A DNA stretch of 64,000 nucleotides, from NCBI GenBank assembly GCA_963854735.1, contig OY978098.1, positions 897,501 through 961,500 of the forward strand. Direction: 5' to 3'. Source of the stretch: Marvania coccoides. Its lineage: Eukaryota > Chlorophyta > Trebouxiophyceae > Chlorellales > Chlorellaceae. A program made the translations under genes and the position numbers. This document shows positions 20,929-32,233 of this stretch, one piece after another (positions within the stretch are counted from its first letter, which is position 1; every line of letters begins with the position of its first letter). Below the pieces are notes generated by a model. That model did no database searches and was not told where the DNA came from. It worked only from the letters and a program-made list of their open reading frames with translations.

Positions 20929-23900
20929 TTATCTCCACCCCTGCGCCACGCGGTGCTGCACCTCTGCAAACCGCGGCAGCACCGCCGCCTGCGCCGCCAC
21001 CACCATGCGCTCCATCGCCGCCGCTGCTGCCTCGTCATCTAGTTCCAGCAGCAGCCGCTCCTGCACCTTGAGCAGCGCCTTTTCTGGGTCAGAGCGGATG
21101 TCGGGGATGGAAGACCCCGCCATGAGGTGCACCAGCGACAATAGCAGGTTGGCGGATTTTCGCAGGATGTTGTAGGCTTCTCCGCACAACTGCACAAACT
21201 GGCGGTAGTGAGGGCCTTCTGCGCCGCCCATGCCGTCGACCATTGCTCGGTTGAGCACCAGAGGGGCAGTAGAAAACTTGGGATCGCGGCCCAAAACGTA
21301 CCTGAAAAAAAAAATAAGAATAAAAATAAGATTTCCAATCCACGGGAAGAAAGAAAAATGTAGAAATAAAAACTTAAAAAAATTAGCGAGGAATATAAAC
21401 CTCCTCCCCTCTCTATCATTTCATCGTTATTTTCACCCTCGTTTCCCCTCACCCAAAGTCGATGTGAAACAGGCGGCCGTCGGTGGTCAGCATGATGTTG
21501 TCCATGTGGCGATCGCCGATGCCCAGGATGTGGGTCACCACCACGCTGCCCGCGCACGACCTCACGTAGTTCGCTAGCACCCCTGGGTCCAGCCCATACG
21601 GCCCCTTTGGATTGGGGTGGTGCCGGGCCAAAAAGCGATGGACAGAGCCGTGCGCGCGCAGCACCTGGGACAGCGGCAGCGAGGAGGGCACGAACTCGAT
21701 GAGTCCGTCTGTGGCGGAGGTGGGAAGCACCTGGTAGGCCGTAATTCTCAGGTCCAGGTGCTCTCGCTTTAACAGGCGGTCCATCAGAGATATCATCTGC
21801 AGCACCAGCTGGTCCTGCCGCAGGTCGTCCCCGCGCTTGTAGATCAGCGCCAGCGTGGCTGTAGTGGCGGCGGAGGAGGAGAGCGGGGAAGAGGGGCTTC
21901 GCGCTGCCGTTGCAGCAGTTGCTGCATTTGCAGCTCCTGCTGCTGCTGCAGGAGGCGAGGGAGACCCCCGCTGTTGACGTGAATGCGATCGAAGAGCTTC
22001 CCAAGGCGAAGCTACCCCACCGCCGCCGCCACCTCCAGTTGTCCTCTGCTGTTCATCTTCAGACAGCCGCCCAAGGTTGATGGACGCAAGCCGCGCAGGC
22101 AGCGCGCTGGCAGATTCCTCACGCTGCGCCACCGCCGTTGTCGCTGTTGCAGCAGCGACGGAAGCAGCAGCAGCCGAAGGCTCCCCTGCTCCTAGCTGCT
22201 CCTCCTCTGGGAGTTCCACCCTGAAAGTGATTTTGATGGGGTTTACTTTGGACTTGAACACCGAGCAGCCCTCTGGCACGATGCCTTTAAGCCGCACCGC
22301 AGGGTCCAGCGGACAGGGGCACTCAAACGTGGCCAGGTCTCCGCAGGCCCGCCCCGGGCTAAGAACGTTCCTCAGCTCCTCAGTTTTGCGATCTGCGCTG
22401 CGCTGCGCGCGCACAAACTCCGCCAGGTGGCGCAGCCTCGCCACGAGGTTCATCTGCAGCGGCAGACACTCCTCAGGGACGGCGGAGGGGGAGGAAGTGC
22501 CGTCGCGAGCCAGCAGAGCCCCCTGCAGCTGCGTGGCCCTCTCCCCGAATACCGGGTCCTCCAGCTCCGCGCACAGGTACCAGAACAGCGCGGAGGCCAC
22601 GGCGGCGCTACGCCGCGCGCGCGCCACCAGGAAGGCCGCCAGCCGGGAATTAGCCACCGGCTCATAACGCAGCGCCTGCATGAGCTGCAGCAGGAACAGC
22701 AGCAGCTCCGCGTCGGAGGTGGGGCCCAACGCAGCCACGGCGTGCGCGCGCACCGCCTCCACTGGGTAATCAGGCGACAGCAGCTCCAGCGCCTGCGCCA
22801 CCGAAATATTTGCCCACCGCCCCATCAGCTCCCCTGCCTGCGCCGCCTCCGCCGCGTCGCTCCAGTCCACACACTTCAGGAACCGCGGCAGCGCGCGCCC
22901 CTCGCCCACCAGCGCGAATCGGAAGCGCCACAGCAGCTCTCGGTCCTCTCGAGACAGAGGGCTGCCGGGGGGCAGCGCCAGGGCGGCGTCTATTTTGGCG
23001 CGCTCCACAGTGTTGGGCCGCAGCCCCGCGTCCAGCAGCCCGCGCCCGGTGCTCCTCGCCAGCTTCTGCGCCTTCACTTCTGCTGGACTTTCTTTCCCGA
23101 CTTCAGGGTCGTGAATGAGGAGGATGCGCCCAGTGCCAGACCCCAAGGATCGACTCAACGCATCCCTGGCAGCGGCATACGAAGCCGGAATCGGCGACCC
23201 AGGGGCTGGAGCAGCTGCTGCGGGTGCAACGGGTGCAGCGGTGGAAGCGCTTTCTGTGCCGTCTGCAGCGGCGGGGAGGGCGGTGGGCGCTGCTGCTGGC
23301 AGCGCAGAGTCACGGTACAGCACGGACAGCGGAAACGACGGCACGTCCACCACCAGCCGCAGCGAACAGCCCCCCTTGTCACGCCCTGCCGCAGTTGCCG
23401 TCGCTTCAGCCTCTGTAGCCAGAAAATCGCGCGCCGCTTTCACCGCCAGCGCGTCCAGCCACGGCACTGCCTCAAATTCCCCACGCTCGAACTTTTTTAG
23501 CGCGCGCTCCACGTGGCCAGCCCTCCCTCGCTCCGATGCTGGTGACTTGCCCGGGGTTGAAGTGGGCACCCCTCCGTCCGCCTGCCGCCCTATCCACATC
23601 TGCAGCGCGTGCCGCCCCGTCTTCAACCCCCCCTTTTTGCTGAACAGCCGCAGCGTGGCGCCCCCTAAGGGCCTGGGAGTGGCTGCCCCCTCCCTGACCT
23701 CCCAAACAGTTAAAGCCAGCTGAGAGGTGGGCCCCAGGTCGCGGTACTTGAGCACAAAGGTGAGGAGGCTGTCCCACGCGCAGCCGTCCTCCTCGGCCTC
23801 GGCGTAGTGGGTCTGGGAGGGGATGCTGAGGGTGCCGTGTTCGTCGCACAGCGTGGCGGCAACAAACAGGGAGGAGGGGCGCACGGAGCCGCCGGGCGCG

Positions 23901-24135
23901 AGCTCGGGGTCCTCGTACGCGGGAATGCGGCCCGACAGCTTCTGAATGCGGAGCTGGACCTGCAGGGAGGAAGGAGGGGTTTGAGTTTTTCGAGATTGAA
24001 AACAAAAAAGAAGTGATCTGGGGGTTTGTGAACACAGGTTGTTTATTAGGATGGACGCACATGCGTGCCAATGTCGCTGCTGAGATAGAATGAAAATTGG
24101 GGTGCAGCGGCCTGGTCACGACTAGCCTGAGCCAT
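20929..24135 (-). CDS. VPS34: class III phosphatidylinositol 3-kinase VPS34
   Basis: Three exons on the minus strand: 24061-24135, 21453-23959 and 20929-21301, giving 984 residues. The start (FSFYLSSDIGTH) joins VQLRIQKLSGR, as in other VPS34 N-termini. A C2 domain, then the helical PIK domain (DYPVEAVRAHAVAALG), lead to the kinase. The catalytic loop is GIGDRHMDNIML, the activation loop begins HIDFG-YVLGRDPK across the last intron, and GDDLRQDQLVLQM carries the phosphate-binding Asp and Arg. A low-complexity Ala/Ser/Gln insert sits just before the kinase N-lobe, and makes the protein longer than plant VPS34 (about 815 residues). It makes PI3P for endosome sorting and autophagy, with VPS15 as partner. 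Confidence 0.95.
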
Positions 24136-24512
24136 TTTTCAATGTAAAAAAGGGTATATTAAATATTATGAACAGCTCATATCTCCCTGCCTCCAGGCCA
24201 TGGTGCAAGGTCTGGTCGTTTTTATTGACGTGCTTGCAATTGCGTTGCGAGTCGTCAAAACCCGAGAACAAACTCTGCTGTGCTGAGTCCAATCATTATT
24301 GAATAATATTCAAAACTTAATAGAATGGCCGTCCTTCAGATAATTTAATTTAATTTTCAACGTGTGCACTATTTACTGCGCCATTTAATAGAAGCTGCGC
24401 TGCTCATAGCTCATTTCGTTCACGCAAGTTAACAACCGTTTTTGAATTTAATTCCATCTTCTTGCTCCCCCCCCGCAATTGCTCTACCCGCGAGCCGCGT
24501 GGCCGTCTCTTC
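24136..24512. promoter_or_regulatory. divergent intergenic region VPS34 / 24513 gene
   Basis: 377 AT-rich bases between divergent starts. The downstream frame is open from 24462 but begins there with TTG; the first ATG is at 24513. Confidence 0.35.
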
Positions 24513-26597
24513 ATGAAGAAGCGCGTTCAGATCACCCCGGCTGCGGCCCCTGGGGCCAAGAAGCACAAGCAACAGAGTATCGTTGCAGCCATGGGGGCGG
24601 CAGCCAACAAGTCTCCGCAGCTGGCTAGCCAACTCCCGGTGGTGGTGGAGAACCCGCCTGACCCACTCATCTCCGAGTCCCACGCCCAGGAAATCGCAAA
24701 TATGCTGGACCAGTACCGGTTTTGCTGGGGTAACAAGGGCAAGCGGCTGCAAGAGCTGAACAAACGCTCTCTAGCAGCCTCAGCCTCTAGGCAGGCGGTG
24801 GACAACATCGACGACGTGGGAAGCGCCTACATTCACTCTTTCCGCAGGACTGCCGAGCTGGCGGCCGCACGTGGCGAGACGGTTCCCTTGCATTTTCTGG
24901 AGGGCCTGGTGCTGGTGATGCGCAACAACCGGCTGCACAAGAGCAGCCACGTGTCCAGGGCAGCACACGCCGCGCTGCTGCAGGCGCTGCGCCTTCGACC
25001 CTACTCCGTCGCCTGCTGCTATGATACCACTGCCAAGGCCCCCGGATCTCAGGGGCAGCCCTACGTCTGCGTCACCGAATCCAGCGCCTGGATCCCCATT
25101 GCAGAGTGAGCTGATTTTATAACCGTAGCTACGCAAATTGTTCGCTTTAATCGTTTCCATGAACGAAAATTGTTGAAAAGGTAGCCGGCCCTCCCCCCTC
25201 ATTTCAAAATGTTTTCTTTCTACCTTCAGCGACAAGGAGTCCTTCACCCGCAAGTACCTGCTGATCCCCGACACCGCTCTGGCGGGCCACAAGTACTGCG
25301 CGGACGGCAAGGCAGGCACGCAGTGCCACCAGAAGGTGCGGGCAACGTGCTGGTCGTCGGTGGTGGACCTGCTGGCGCACTGCGTGGCTGCAGCGCTGAA
25401 ATCGGACGAGGAGGACGTCGACGGGGACTTGTTGATGATGCACTACCTGCTGGAGCTGCTGGAGCAGGACCTGGGGGCGCGGATGGCGGTGCGGGAGCAG
25501 CTGGCGGAGCGGGCGACGGAGCAGGAGCTGTCTGCGAAGGAGCAGGGCAAGGTGGAGGGGAGGCGGAAGCTGGTGCTGGAAGGGTCCCTCGCGTGGCGGG
25601 TGTTCACCAACTCGGTGAGGCAATTGTACTGATTAGTGTATTTTGAATAGCTTTAAGGGTTTCTTTCATTCAACCCGCCGCCCCCCCTTCTGTTCACCAA
25701 TATTTTATTATTGTATCTCTCTACCTACAGTTTGTCGGCACCCAGGCCATCCGCGATCTGGTGCGCGACCTGGTGAGCCTGATTGTGACAGACAAGGATG
25801 ACGGCGAGAACTCGGCAGACGGCGAACAGGACGAGGTCGCAGTGGCTGGGGCCTGCGTGTTCACCCAGCCAGAGCTGGGTTCCATGGCAGCGCGCCTGCT
25901 GCGCGTCATGCTGTGCATTTTTGGCGCAGCAGAGGACGCCGGTGCCTTCCATTCCACTGGCAACCACCGCACCAGCGCAGTCAACCACCGCATGCTGCTG
26001 GACGGACACCTCCTGGAGGTGTTCTGGTCGGAGCGCGGGCTGTGCAAGGGCACCGCGGCGGCCGCGGGGCTGCTGCGGGCGCTGCCGCCGCGCGACGTGC
26101 TGCGTCTGCTGGGCATGCTGGCCGCCCAGAAATTCTGCAACACCTACGGCATGGACGCCGAGTCGCTGGGGACCTTTGGCAAGGTGGTCGGGGATCTGGC
26201 GCCCCTCATGCAGAGCACGCACAGCATGCTGAACAACCGGGGAACCGACGTTGAATCTTTCTTCCAGGTCAACCTTTGCCCCGTGCTGGCGTCGCTTCAT
26301 CGGGAGCCCATGCGTGCCGCCAAGACCTACAAGAGCGTGGACCACCTGGCTGTGATGATTGGCGCCATTGCGGCGGCGGTGCAGGCGCTGAGCGCTAACA
26401 ATGAGGAGGTGCCGTGTGGACCAGACGGCAGGCAGGGGCTGAAGCGGGAGCTGCAGGCGGCGGTGGTGGCGGTGGCTGAGCATGCATCCAAGAAGGGCGG
26501 CAGCCAGGTGGAGCATGAGGACGAAGCTAGGCGGCAGCTGAGCAGGGTGGGGGCATGCCAGCTGGCTCTGGCGCAGATGGTGGCTGATGGGCTGTAG
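24513..26597 (+). CDS. unrecognised 614-residue helical protein with basic N-terminus
   Basis: Three exons, 24513-25105, 25230-25614 and 25731-26597, with GT-AG introns in phase. The N-terminus (MKKRVQITPAAAPGAKKHK) resembles a nuclear localisation signal. The rest is predicted almost wholly helical, with repeats of Leu/Ala-rich helices (FLEGLVLVMRNNRLHKSS, LLQALRLRPYSVACCYD, LLRALPPRDVLRLLGMLA) of HEAT/ARM character. Scattered paired cysteines are present, but no zinc-finger pattern. There is no signal peptide or membrane segment. Exon composition and clean splicing make it a real gene. I do not recognise the family; a chromosome-associated or checkpoint scaffold is one possibility, stated only as a guess from the architecture. 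Confidence 0.75.
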
Positions 26598-26913
26598 AAT
26601 GCGGTGTTAATGATAATCACACCACCCTGGAAGCTAGAGACTGCTGCGATTTCATGTTACTTGCCATCAAAGTAGTTTGTTATCACATCAATCAGGTTTC
26701 TTACACTATCGCTCGAATCGAGCACCGAAATAAATCAGAGGCAAGGAAAATTGAATGGAGTGGATACTTGAATAAAGTGAAGCAAGAGGACAGGAGCAAT
26801 AGCCACAACACTGCCGAATAAAAGTATTACTCAATGGAGCATATCGTCGTTATTGCAACATGATTCTAAAAGACCGACCAAACGAACCAAAGAAGGCAAA
26901 GGCTGTGTGCCTC
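26598..26913. other. convergent intergenic region
   Basis: 316 bases between converging 3' ends. AATAAA strings near 26730 and 26771 may be poly(A) signals of the plus-strand gene. No coding signal was seen. Confidence 0.4.
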
Positions 26914-28912
26914 TCAAAGAAACGCTCTGCCGCCTGATGAGTTGCCAGCAAACTTGGAAGACAGCCCTTTCATGTTTTGCAGCAGCTTCTGGGGGTCGGC
27001 GGCCCCAGAGGTCTTTATTTCCATATCTTTTTCTCGGTCAAACGGCCGCCACGGGTGGGCAGCGCGGTCCCAATCCTCCCCCTCCTTCTGCCCTGCACCC
27101 GCACTTGCACCGCTGCCGCCGCCCATTTCCTCCGCTTTGCGCTTCTTCTTTTTTCCCTCTTTCTTTCCGCCTCCCGCCTTCTTCTGCTGCTTCTCCAGGT
27201 GCTTCTCCATCAGCGATTTCCCCCGGGTGGTGCTGTTGTACGCGTCCACCACCGCTGCAGTCTTCCCTGGGTCCGCACCAGCCGTCAGCTGCAGCGCTTT
27301 GCCGCCCTTCAGCAGTTTTCCGCTGCCTCCTGCTGCCCGCTCTTGAGGAGTCATCGTCCACGCAGAAGTGTCTCCACGCTGCGTAATCCCAGCCGAGCTG
27401 AACGCCTTAACGCTGGCGCGCGGCGGGCCGGTTGGGCCGCTCCTTTCTGTCGGCAAATCAGTCATCCAAGAGTCCCGTTGCACTGGGCCAACCGGCGCAG
27501 GCCCCTTGAGGTCCTCCGCCGTGCCCTCTCCGCGGGCGATGCGCCACTGCCGCTCCCGCTCCTGATGCGCCGCGAACTCCGCGGCCTCGCGCTTAAATTC
27601 GGCCTTTTCGCGCGCCGCATCCACTGTCGCCCGCTCCGCCGCATCCTGCAGCTGCTTGGCCGCCACCGCCACCGCCTGGAACGCCTCCTCCGCCTGCGGG
27701 TGCTGACATTTGTCTGGGTGGATGAGCAGCGACAGCTTCCAGTAGCGCTTTTTTATTTCGCCAGTGGAAGCTGCGGTGTCGTCCACGCCCAAAATGGAAT
27801 AGGCATCAGGGGGCAGCGGGGCGGGGGCAGCGCCAGCCGCAGTGGGAGCGGCCAGCTGCTGCGCTCCCTCTGCTTCGTGCTGCCGCAGCACGGCCACGAC
27901 GCGGGCGACCTCCCTTGAACGATCATCCATTGACGCTGCGAAGAAAAAGGGAGGGAAGAAAGTGTTGATTATTAAAATATAAAGAAAGAGACTGCATGAG
28001 TGAGCACACGTCAGTGCTGTTCTTACCATGATCGACTTCCTCCTGCACTTCAGGAGGCGGTGGACCCACCACAAAGTCTTCAAAATCGTCATAATAAGCG
28101 GCAGCACTGCCGCCCTCTTCTTCATCCTCCGGAGCCTCCATCGCAGCGGCAGCAGCCAGCATCTCTGGGGGAGGCATTGCAGGGCCTAGCACGCGGCGGG
28201 GAGGCTCGTTTAGTGCGTCATCTGCGGCCTCTACCTCCTCCTCTTGGTGTTTTTCACTGATTGGAGGAAAAGCGGGAGCAGCGGCAGGGCCCACAGGTGC
28301 AGCTGGTGCTGGTGCTGCTACCCCAGCCTCCTTCTCTACCCCAGGCTCAGCAACGGCGCTAGCCGGGCGGCTCGGCCCCTGGCTGGCCATTTCCGCCTCC
28401 ACAGCTGCTGCTTTCTTCTCAGCAACAGCGGCAGCGGCAGCAGCCGCACCAGCGTAGGACGCCAGGCTGGCGGGGGTCTCTTCCAGGAAAGGCGCCACGA
28501 AGGAAATGACCGTAGAGGAGCGCGGCAGCCGCAGGTAGTGCCCCGCAGAGGTCTTTCGCAGCTGCAGCAGGTTGTCAAACAGCGTCCGCAGGCGGGACTT
28601 GAGAAACTCGTCTGCCACGCCAGAAACGTCCAGCGCGTTTTCGCCGTCAAGGTGGCGCGCCAGCTGCCTGATTTCGCCCCTCAGCTCGTACTTGTAGGAA
28701 AGAATTTCGCGAATGGCCCGTCCCGCTGCCCGCCCCATCGCCAGCTGGGTATTGACGTCGACGGGGCGCGGCGGGGCGTCATCGCCGCTGCTGGAGCCGG
28801 TGTCGGAGTCCGAGGAGCGATTGCGATGCCGGCGTTTCTCCTTTTTGTGCCGCTTCTCTTTTTTTTCGGATTTTTTTTTGTGCTTGTGGTCTTTGCTCTT
28901 GTGTTTGCCCAT
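26914..28912 (-). CDS. GPALPP/DUF3752 protein with an internal J domain
   Basis: Two exons on the minus strand, 28027-28912 and 26914-27935, give 635 residues. The first exon has a Lys/His-rich nuclear-type N-terminus (MGKHKSKDHKHKKK), a Ser/Asp patch, a conserved helical block (AIREILSYKYELRGEI), the GPALPP-like motif VLGPAMPPPEML and acidic GPPPPEVQEEVDH. The intron joins HG in phase to ASMDDRS. The second exon starts with a J domain around residues 340-400 (YSILGV, then LSLLIHPDKCQHP with the HPD triad) and continues with DUF3752-like features (RDSWMTDLP, SLMEKHLEK, WRPFDREKDM). Proteins of the GPALPP family are nuclear and of unclear role, probably RNA related. The J domain suggests recruitment of Hsp70. 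Two genes instead of one would need the intron call to be wrong. Confidence 0.82.
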
Positions 28913-29082
28913 CGTTCCGTGACAGGGTTTGTTGATTGAGCAGTACAATATATATTATTTGAAATTAGAGAGAAAAACGCCCGTTTTTGCTTTTTGAATG
29001 CGTGCCGTGCTTTGCTCGAGCGCCGCCAGAACTGGCTACACTTCTCGATTCTTCGTGCAAATGCTTATACGAATTACTAAAA
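28913..29082. promoter_or_regulatory. short divergent promoter region
   Basis: Only 170 bases lie between the start codons of two nuclear-protein genes (GPALPP/J and SRP40-like), which suggests a shared bidirectional promoter. TATATATTATT near 28950-28960 is the only TATA-like string. Confidence 0.4.
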
Positions 29083-30204
29083 ATGGCCAAGGACAAGAGC
29101 AAGAAGAAGGAGAAGAAGGTAGCAGCTGAGGCTGCTGCCGCTGTGGAAGAGGAAGCTGCAGCTGTGCCTGCCAGTGTGGAGGCGAGTTTTGAGCGACTTG
29201 TTGTGTGCTGCATGTATTGCAATTGTTAAATAACATATAGAAACGTGTGCACAATTCGGAAAATGGTTCTGCTGTCGCAAGTTTGAATCTCACATGCAAG
29301 CTGATCTCACTTTCCCTCCCCCTCCCTCGCACTGCAGGACGCGCCCAGGGAGAAAAAAAAGAAGTCGAAGAAGGAGAAGAAGGCAGCAGAGAAGGGCACC
29401 GCAGCTGTGGTGGAGGCAGCTGAGCCCGCCGCCGCCAAAAGCGAGAAAAAGAAGAAATCCAGGAAGGAGAAGAAGGCAGCTGAAGCGATGGAGATGGAGG
29501 CTGCGGCGCCTGCTGAGCTTGCCGAAGAGCCCAAAAGCGAGAAGAAGAAGTCGAAGAAGAAGAAGCAGGAGGCAGTAGCGGCGGTGGCAGTTCCAGAGGT
29601 TGAAGCGGCTGTGGACGACGGCGACAAGTCGACCAAGAAGAATAAGAAACCAAAGAAGGACAAGGCAAAGGCTGTGCCGGAGGAGGAGGAGAAGGAGGAG
29701 GTGAAACCGGAGGTCGAGAAGAAATCCAAGAAGCGCAAGAAGGAGAAGGCGGAGGAGGAGCCTGCAGCAACCGCCGAGGAGGAAGAGGCGCAGCCGGACA
29801 CCGTGGAGAAGCATAAGAGCAAGAAGCACAAGACTGAGGAAAAGGAAGAGGAGGAGGAGGAGACTGGCGCTGGCGCTGACACCGATGCTGCAGCTGGAAA
29901 CGGCAACGACAACGGCTACGCTTCCGGCGGGAACGGCAGCGGCAAGGAGGGTGGCACCGCCGCAAAGGCGTTTCAGCGCGTGAAGGCTGAGGAGTGGCTG
30001 GGAAAGAAAGGGTCTTGGGACAATTCTTACGTCGGCACTTTTGGCGCCCAGGGGTGGGGATTCCAGGCGCAGCAGGTGCTGGGGCAGGTGCGCGGCAAGG
30101 ACTTCCGCCACGAAAAAACCAAGAAGAAGCGCGGCAGCTACCGGGGAGGTGCCATCGACCCTGATGCGAGAAACTCTTTCAAATTTGAAAGCGATGACGA
30201 GTGA
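29083..30204 (+). CDS. SRP40/Nopp140-like nucleolar protein
   Basis: Two exons, 29083-29181 and 29338-30204, give 321 residues. The bulk is alternating Lys-rich and Glu/Ala-rich low complexity (SKKEKKAAEKG, KSEKKKKSRKEKKAAE), as in Nopp140. The C-terminal 55 residues are the conserved SRP40_C domain: FQRVKAEEWLGKKGSWDNSY, then GWGFQAQQVLGQVRGKDFRHE and the acidic end FKFESDDE. Homologues chaperone box C/D and H/ACA snoRNPs in nucleoli and Cajal bodies. The intron most likely uses a GC donor (GTGGAG then GCGAGT), which keeps the low-complexity coding up to the junction. A GT donor 63 bases earlier (AAG then GTAGCA) is also in phase and would shorten the protein by 21 residues. Confidence 0.85.
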
Positions 30205-30384
30205 AGAGGGTGAGAGAGTGGCGATTCACAGGAGAGATAGTAGTCATATATGATTTACATTTACACGATTAGAAGAGGGCATTGGTCGGACTATTTTAAT
30301 TTTTTTTCATTCACAATGCAATTTATACAAATTGGCATTTCTTTCAACTGTATGGTTAGAACTCAATGTAAGATTCTAAAAAAA

Positions 30385-31736
30385 TTATTTTATTATAGTA
30401 GAGACGTTGGCGGCAGAGGGGCTGCTGTTTCTTAGGGGCCGCCATGCTTTAAAGATAGATTCAACTCCCCACGGCCCCGCCTGCCTCGCAGGCGAGCTGC
30501 TGCCGCCCCACGCGGCCGGCTGCTGGGGGGTCATTTGGAGAGATGGCTGCAGCTTGGGAGACGCATTTTGCAGCGGCGAGTAGGTTGAGTGCATCAGGTC
30601 CTTGAATGCGGCAGCAGCTGGCTTTTGAGCAGCACTGGCGACGCTCTCCTTCTGCCGAACCTGTTGAGCATACTTGTCTCGGAGAGACATGCTGAGGGTG
30701 TCTTTCGGTTTTGCAGCCCCTTCTTCATCTTCGCTAGTATTGTCAGAGGAAGCCCCATTGGGGTCGTCATCGTCGTCGCTAAACTGAGCGTCTCTAGCGT
30801 TGGCTCTCTCCACCAGCCGCTTGCCGGCCCAATTGACAGCCAAAACCGTCACTCCTACCACTGCAACGCCCGATCATCAAAATTATTCGAGATTAACAAA
30901 ATCATTCAACACTCTAAAAATAAGATTGAGACTTAATATCCTCGGTGCTTGGTGGGCATATGAAAAACACTCTCTCTAAGAAGAAGAAATCACCTGAAGC
31001 GATTGCAACAATTGTGCCCAGTACGACGCCCGCCCACTGCCCAGCAGTCACTTTCTGAAGGATCGTGGAAAAGACATTAGGAGGAGACTGTATTTAGGGG
31101 AAGAGATTGAATGCGAGTCTCCAATTTCTCACCTGCTGTTCCTGCGGAGGCGGCGGTGGAACGACAGTAGGCCCTGGCGGAGGCCGACTTGGTGGCGGTC
31201 TGGGAGTGGGAATAGTGGGTGCTGGGGACTCTGTAGGTGCTCCTCCTCCTTCTTCTTCTCCATAAGGCGCATAATCTTCGGCCTGCGGCGACGGTGGATT
31301 CGGTGGTGGCGGGGAAGGACTAGGAGGGCTGGGCGGGGGTCGAGGAGGCATTGGAGGGCTGGGATACCCTGGTGCTCCCGGGGAGGGGCAAGCGCACGTT
31401 GGAACATCTTGGCACTCTCCCTCAAAGCACTGCTCGATGGTGGTTTCGTAGCATCCTGCACTTAATGGCCCTCCAAATAGAGTACGATGAAATCTTTTAA
31501 ATGAAGATAATATAAATATTACTCGCCTGCGGCACAGGTCACGAGAAGGCGCCGCCCGTGGTTCTCTACAAAGCCGGCCTACAGGTGCCATCAAACTAAA
31601 TTTTTTAAATGATTTGGAGACGCCGACAGCTGAAGCTGCTCTAAATCACCTTGAATATATTTTTATGATTTTTTGAGGAGCCTAAAACGTCGCAAGACAG
31701 GAGAATTGTGGCTAAAGCAAGCCAACCCGCTCTCAT
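30385..31736 (-). CDS. proline-rich (HRGP-like) single-pass membrane protein A
   Basis: Five exons on the minus strand: 31650-31736, 31527-31578, 31133-31455, 30994-31054 and 30385-30860, giving 332 residues. Exon 1 is a signal peptide (MRAGWLALATILLSCDVLG). Exons 2-3 give NHGRRLLVTC and a six-cysteine patch (CYETTIEQCFEGECQDVPTC), then long PPSPP tracts typical of hydroxyproline-rich algal wall proteins. Exons 4-5 form one membrane segment (WAGVVLGTIVAIASVVGVTV). The cytoplasmic tail is acidic and then has SMSLRDKYAQQ. Intron 2 uses a GC donor (GCCGCAG then GCGAGT), forced by frame. The last intron holds a copy of the dispersed CATATG-A(n) repeat. The architecture suits a cell-wall-to-cytoplasm link or receptor-like role; no enzyme domain is present. 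Confidence 0.75.
30941..30970 (+). repeat. CATATG-A(n) intronic repeat copy
   Basis: CTCGGTGCTTGGTGG, then GCATATG, then five A and CAC. It matches the copy at 34323-34352 at 27 of 30 positions. It lies in the last intron of the minus-strand membrane protein A gene, antisense to it. Confidence 0.8.
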
Positions 31737-32233
31737 CTTTATGTTCGCCGCAACATCCCCCTGCAATGAATTCCAGTTACGAGACTATCCTACCCCGAGT
31801 CTACAGTGTATAAATGGATTTTATACTCACAATAAGCGTAATTTCGACGATTTTGCCGGTCAAAAAAAAATTGGGCGCCTAATTTTTTCAGTTCGTTGAG
31901 GTAGTTGGAAAAATTGCCTAGCTGAAGCTTTGTTGCGAGCGCATCCACGTTAAAGGTGCAGCCAAAATGGCAATAAAAACATTGAAATATTTTTAAAACA
32001 TTATACGCGGTGAGAATTATTTCGGTGCCAGTCCTGGAGAACAATTCTCGTAATCTAACAAATTTACACTCTCCCCAGAGAGAATTATTGGGTTGGTCAA
32101 TATTCATCGAAAATGAAAACCTATTCCAACGTTATAGGAAAGCTAGGAGTGCACAGAAACAAAAAATATGTATAAAACGTTTTTTCCGTTGCATAGAAAA
32201 TAGAAATGGGCACTATTTCAGCCCATTCTGCTC
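31737..32233. other. intergenic region between the two membrane-protein genes
   Basis: 497 AT-rich bases that hold the promoter of membrane protein A and the 3' end of membrane protein B. A minus-strand frame of 105 codons (31790-32107, starting MNIDQPNNS) is present. Its AT-rich codons are unlike those of real genes here, so it is not called. Confidence 0.35.

Noticed and set aside
22427..23500. 357-codon open frame on the plus strand
   Set aside because: Antisense shadow of VPS34 exon 2; Arg/Gln/His-rich and starting inside the real gene.
24462..24512. longer N-terminus for the 614-residue protein
   Set aside because: It starts with TTG; the first ATG is at 24513 and gives a sensible basic N-terminus.
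26914..28125. DnaJ protein starting at the frame MKKRAAVL...
   Set aside because: Those residues are intron and flanking sequence; the frame joins exon 1 at HG-ASMDDRS through a consensus GT-AG intron.
28913..28948. longer N-terminus for the GPALPP/J protein
   Set aside because: The upstream frame begins with TTG, not ATG; MGKHKSK is the first true ATG.
29182..29337. GT donor at AAG/GTAGCA for the SRP40-like intron
   Set aside because: In phase and possible, but it would turn clearly Ala/Glu-rich coding-like sequence into intron. The GC donor GCGAGT was preferred, with the doubt recorded.
31790..32107. 105-codon minus-strand frame MNIDQPNNS...
   Set aside because: AT-rich codons unlike real exons in this window, no recognised motif, and it sits in the promoter of membrane protein A.
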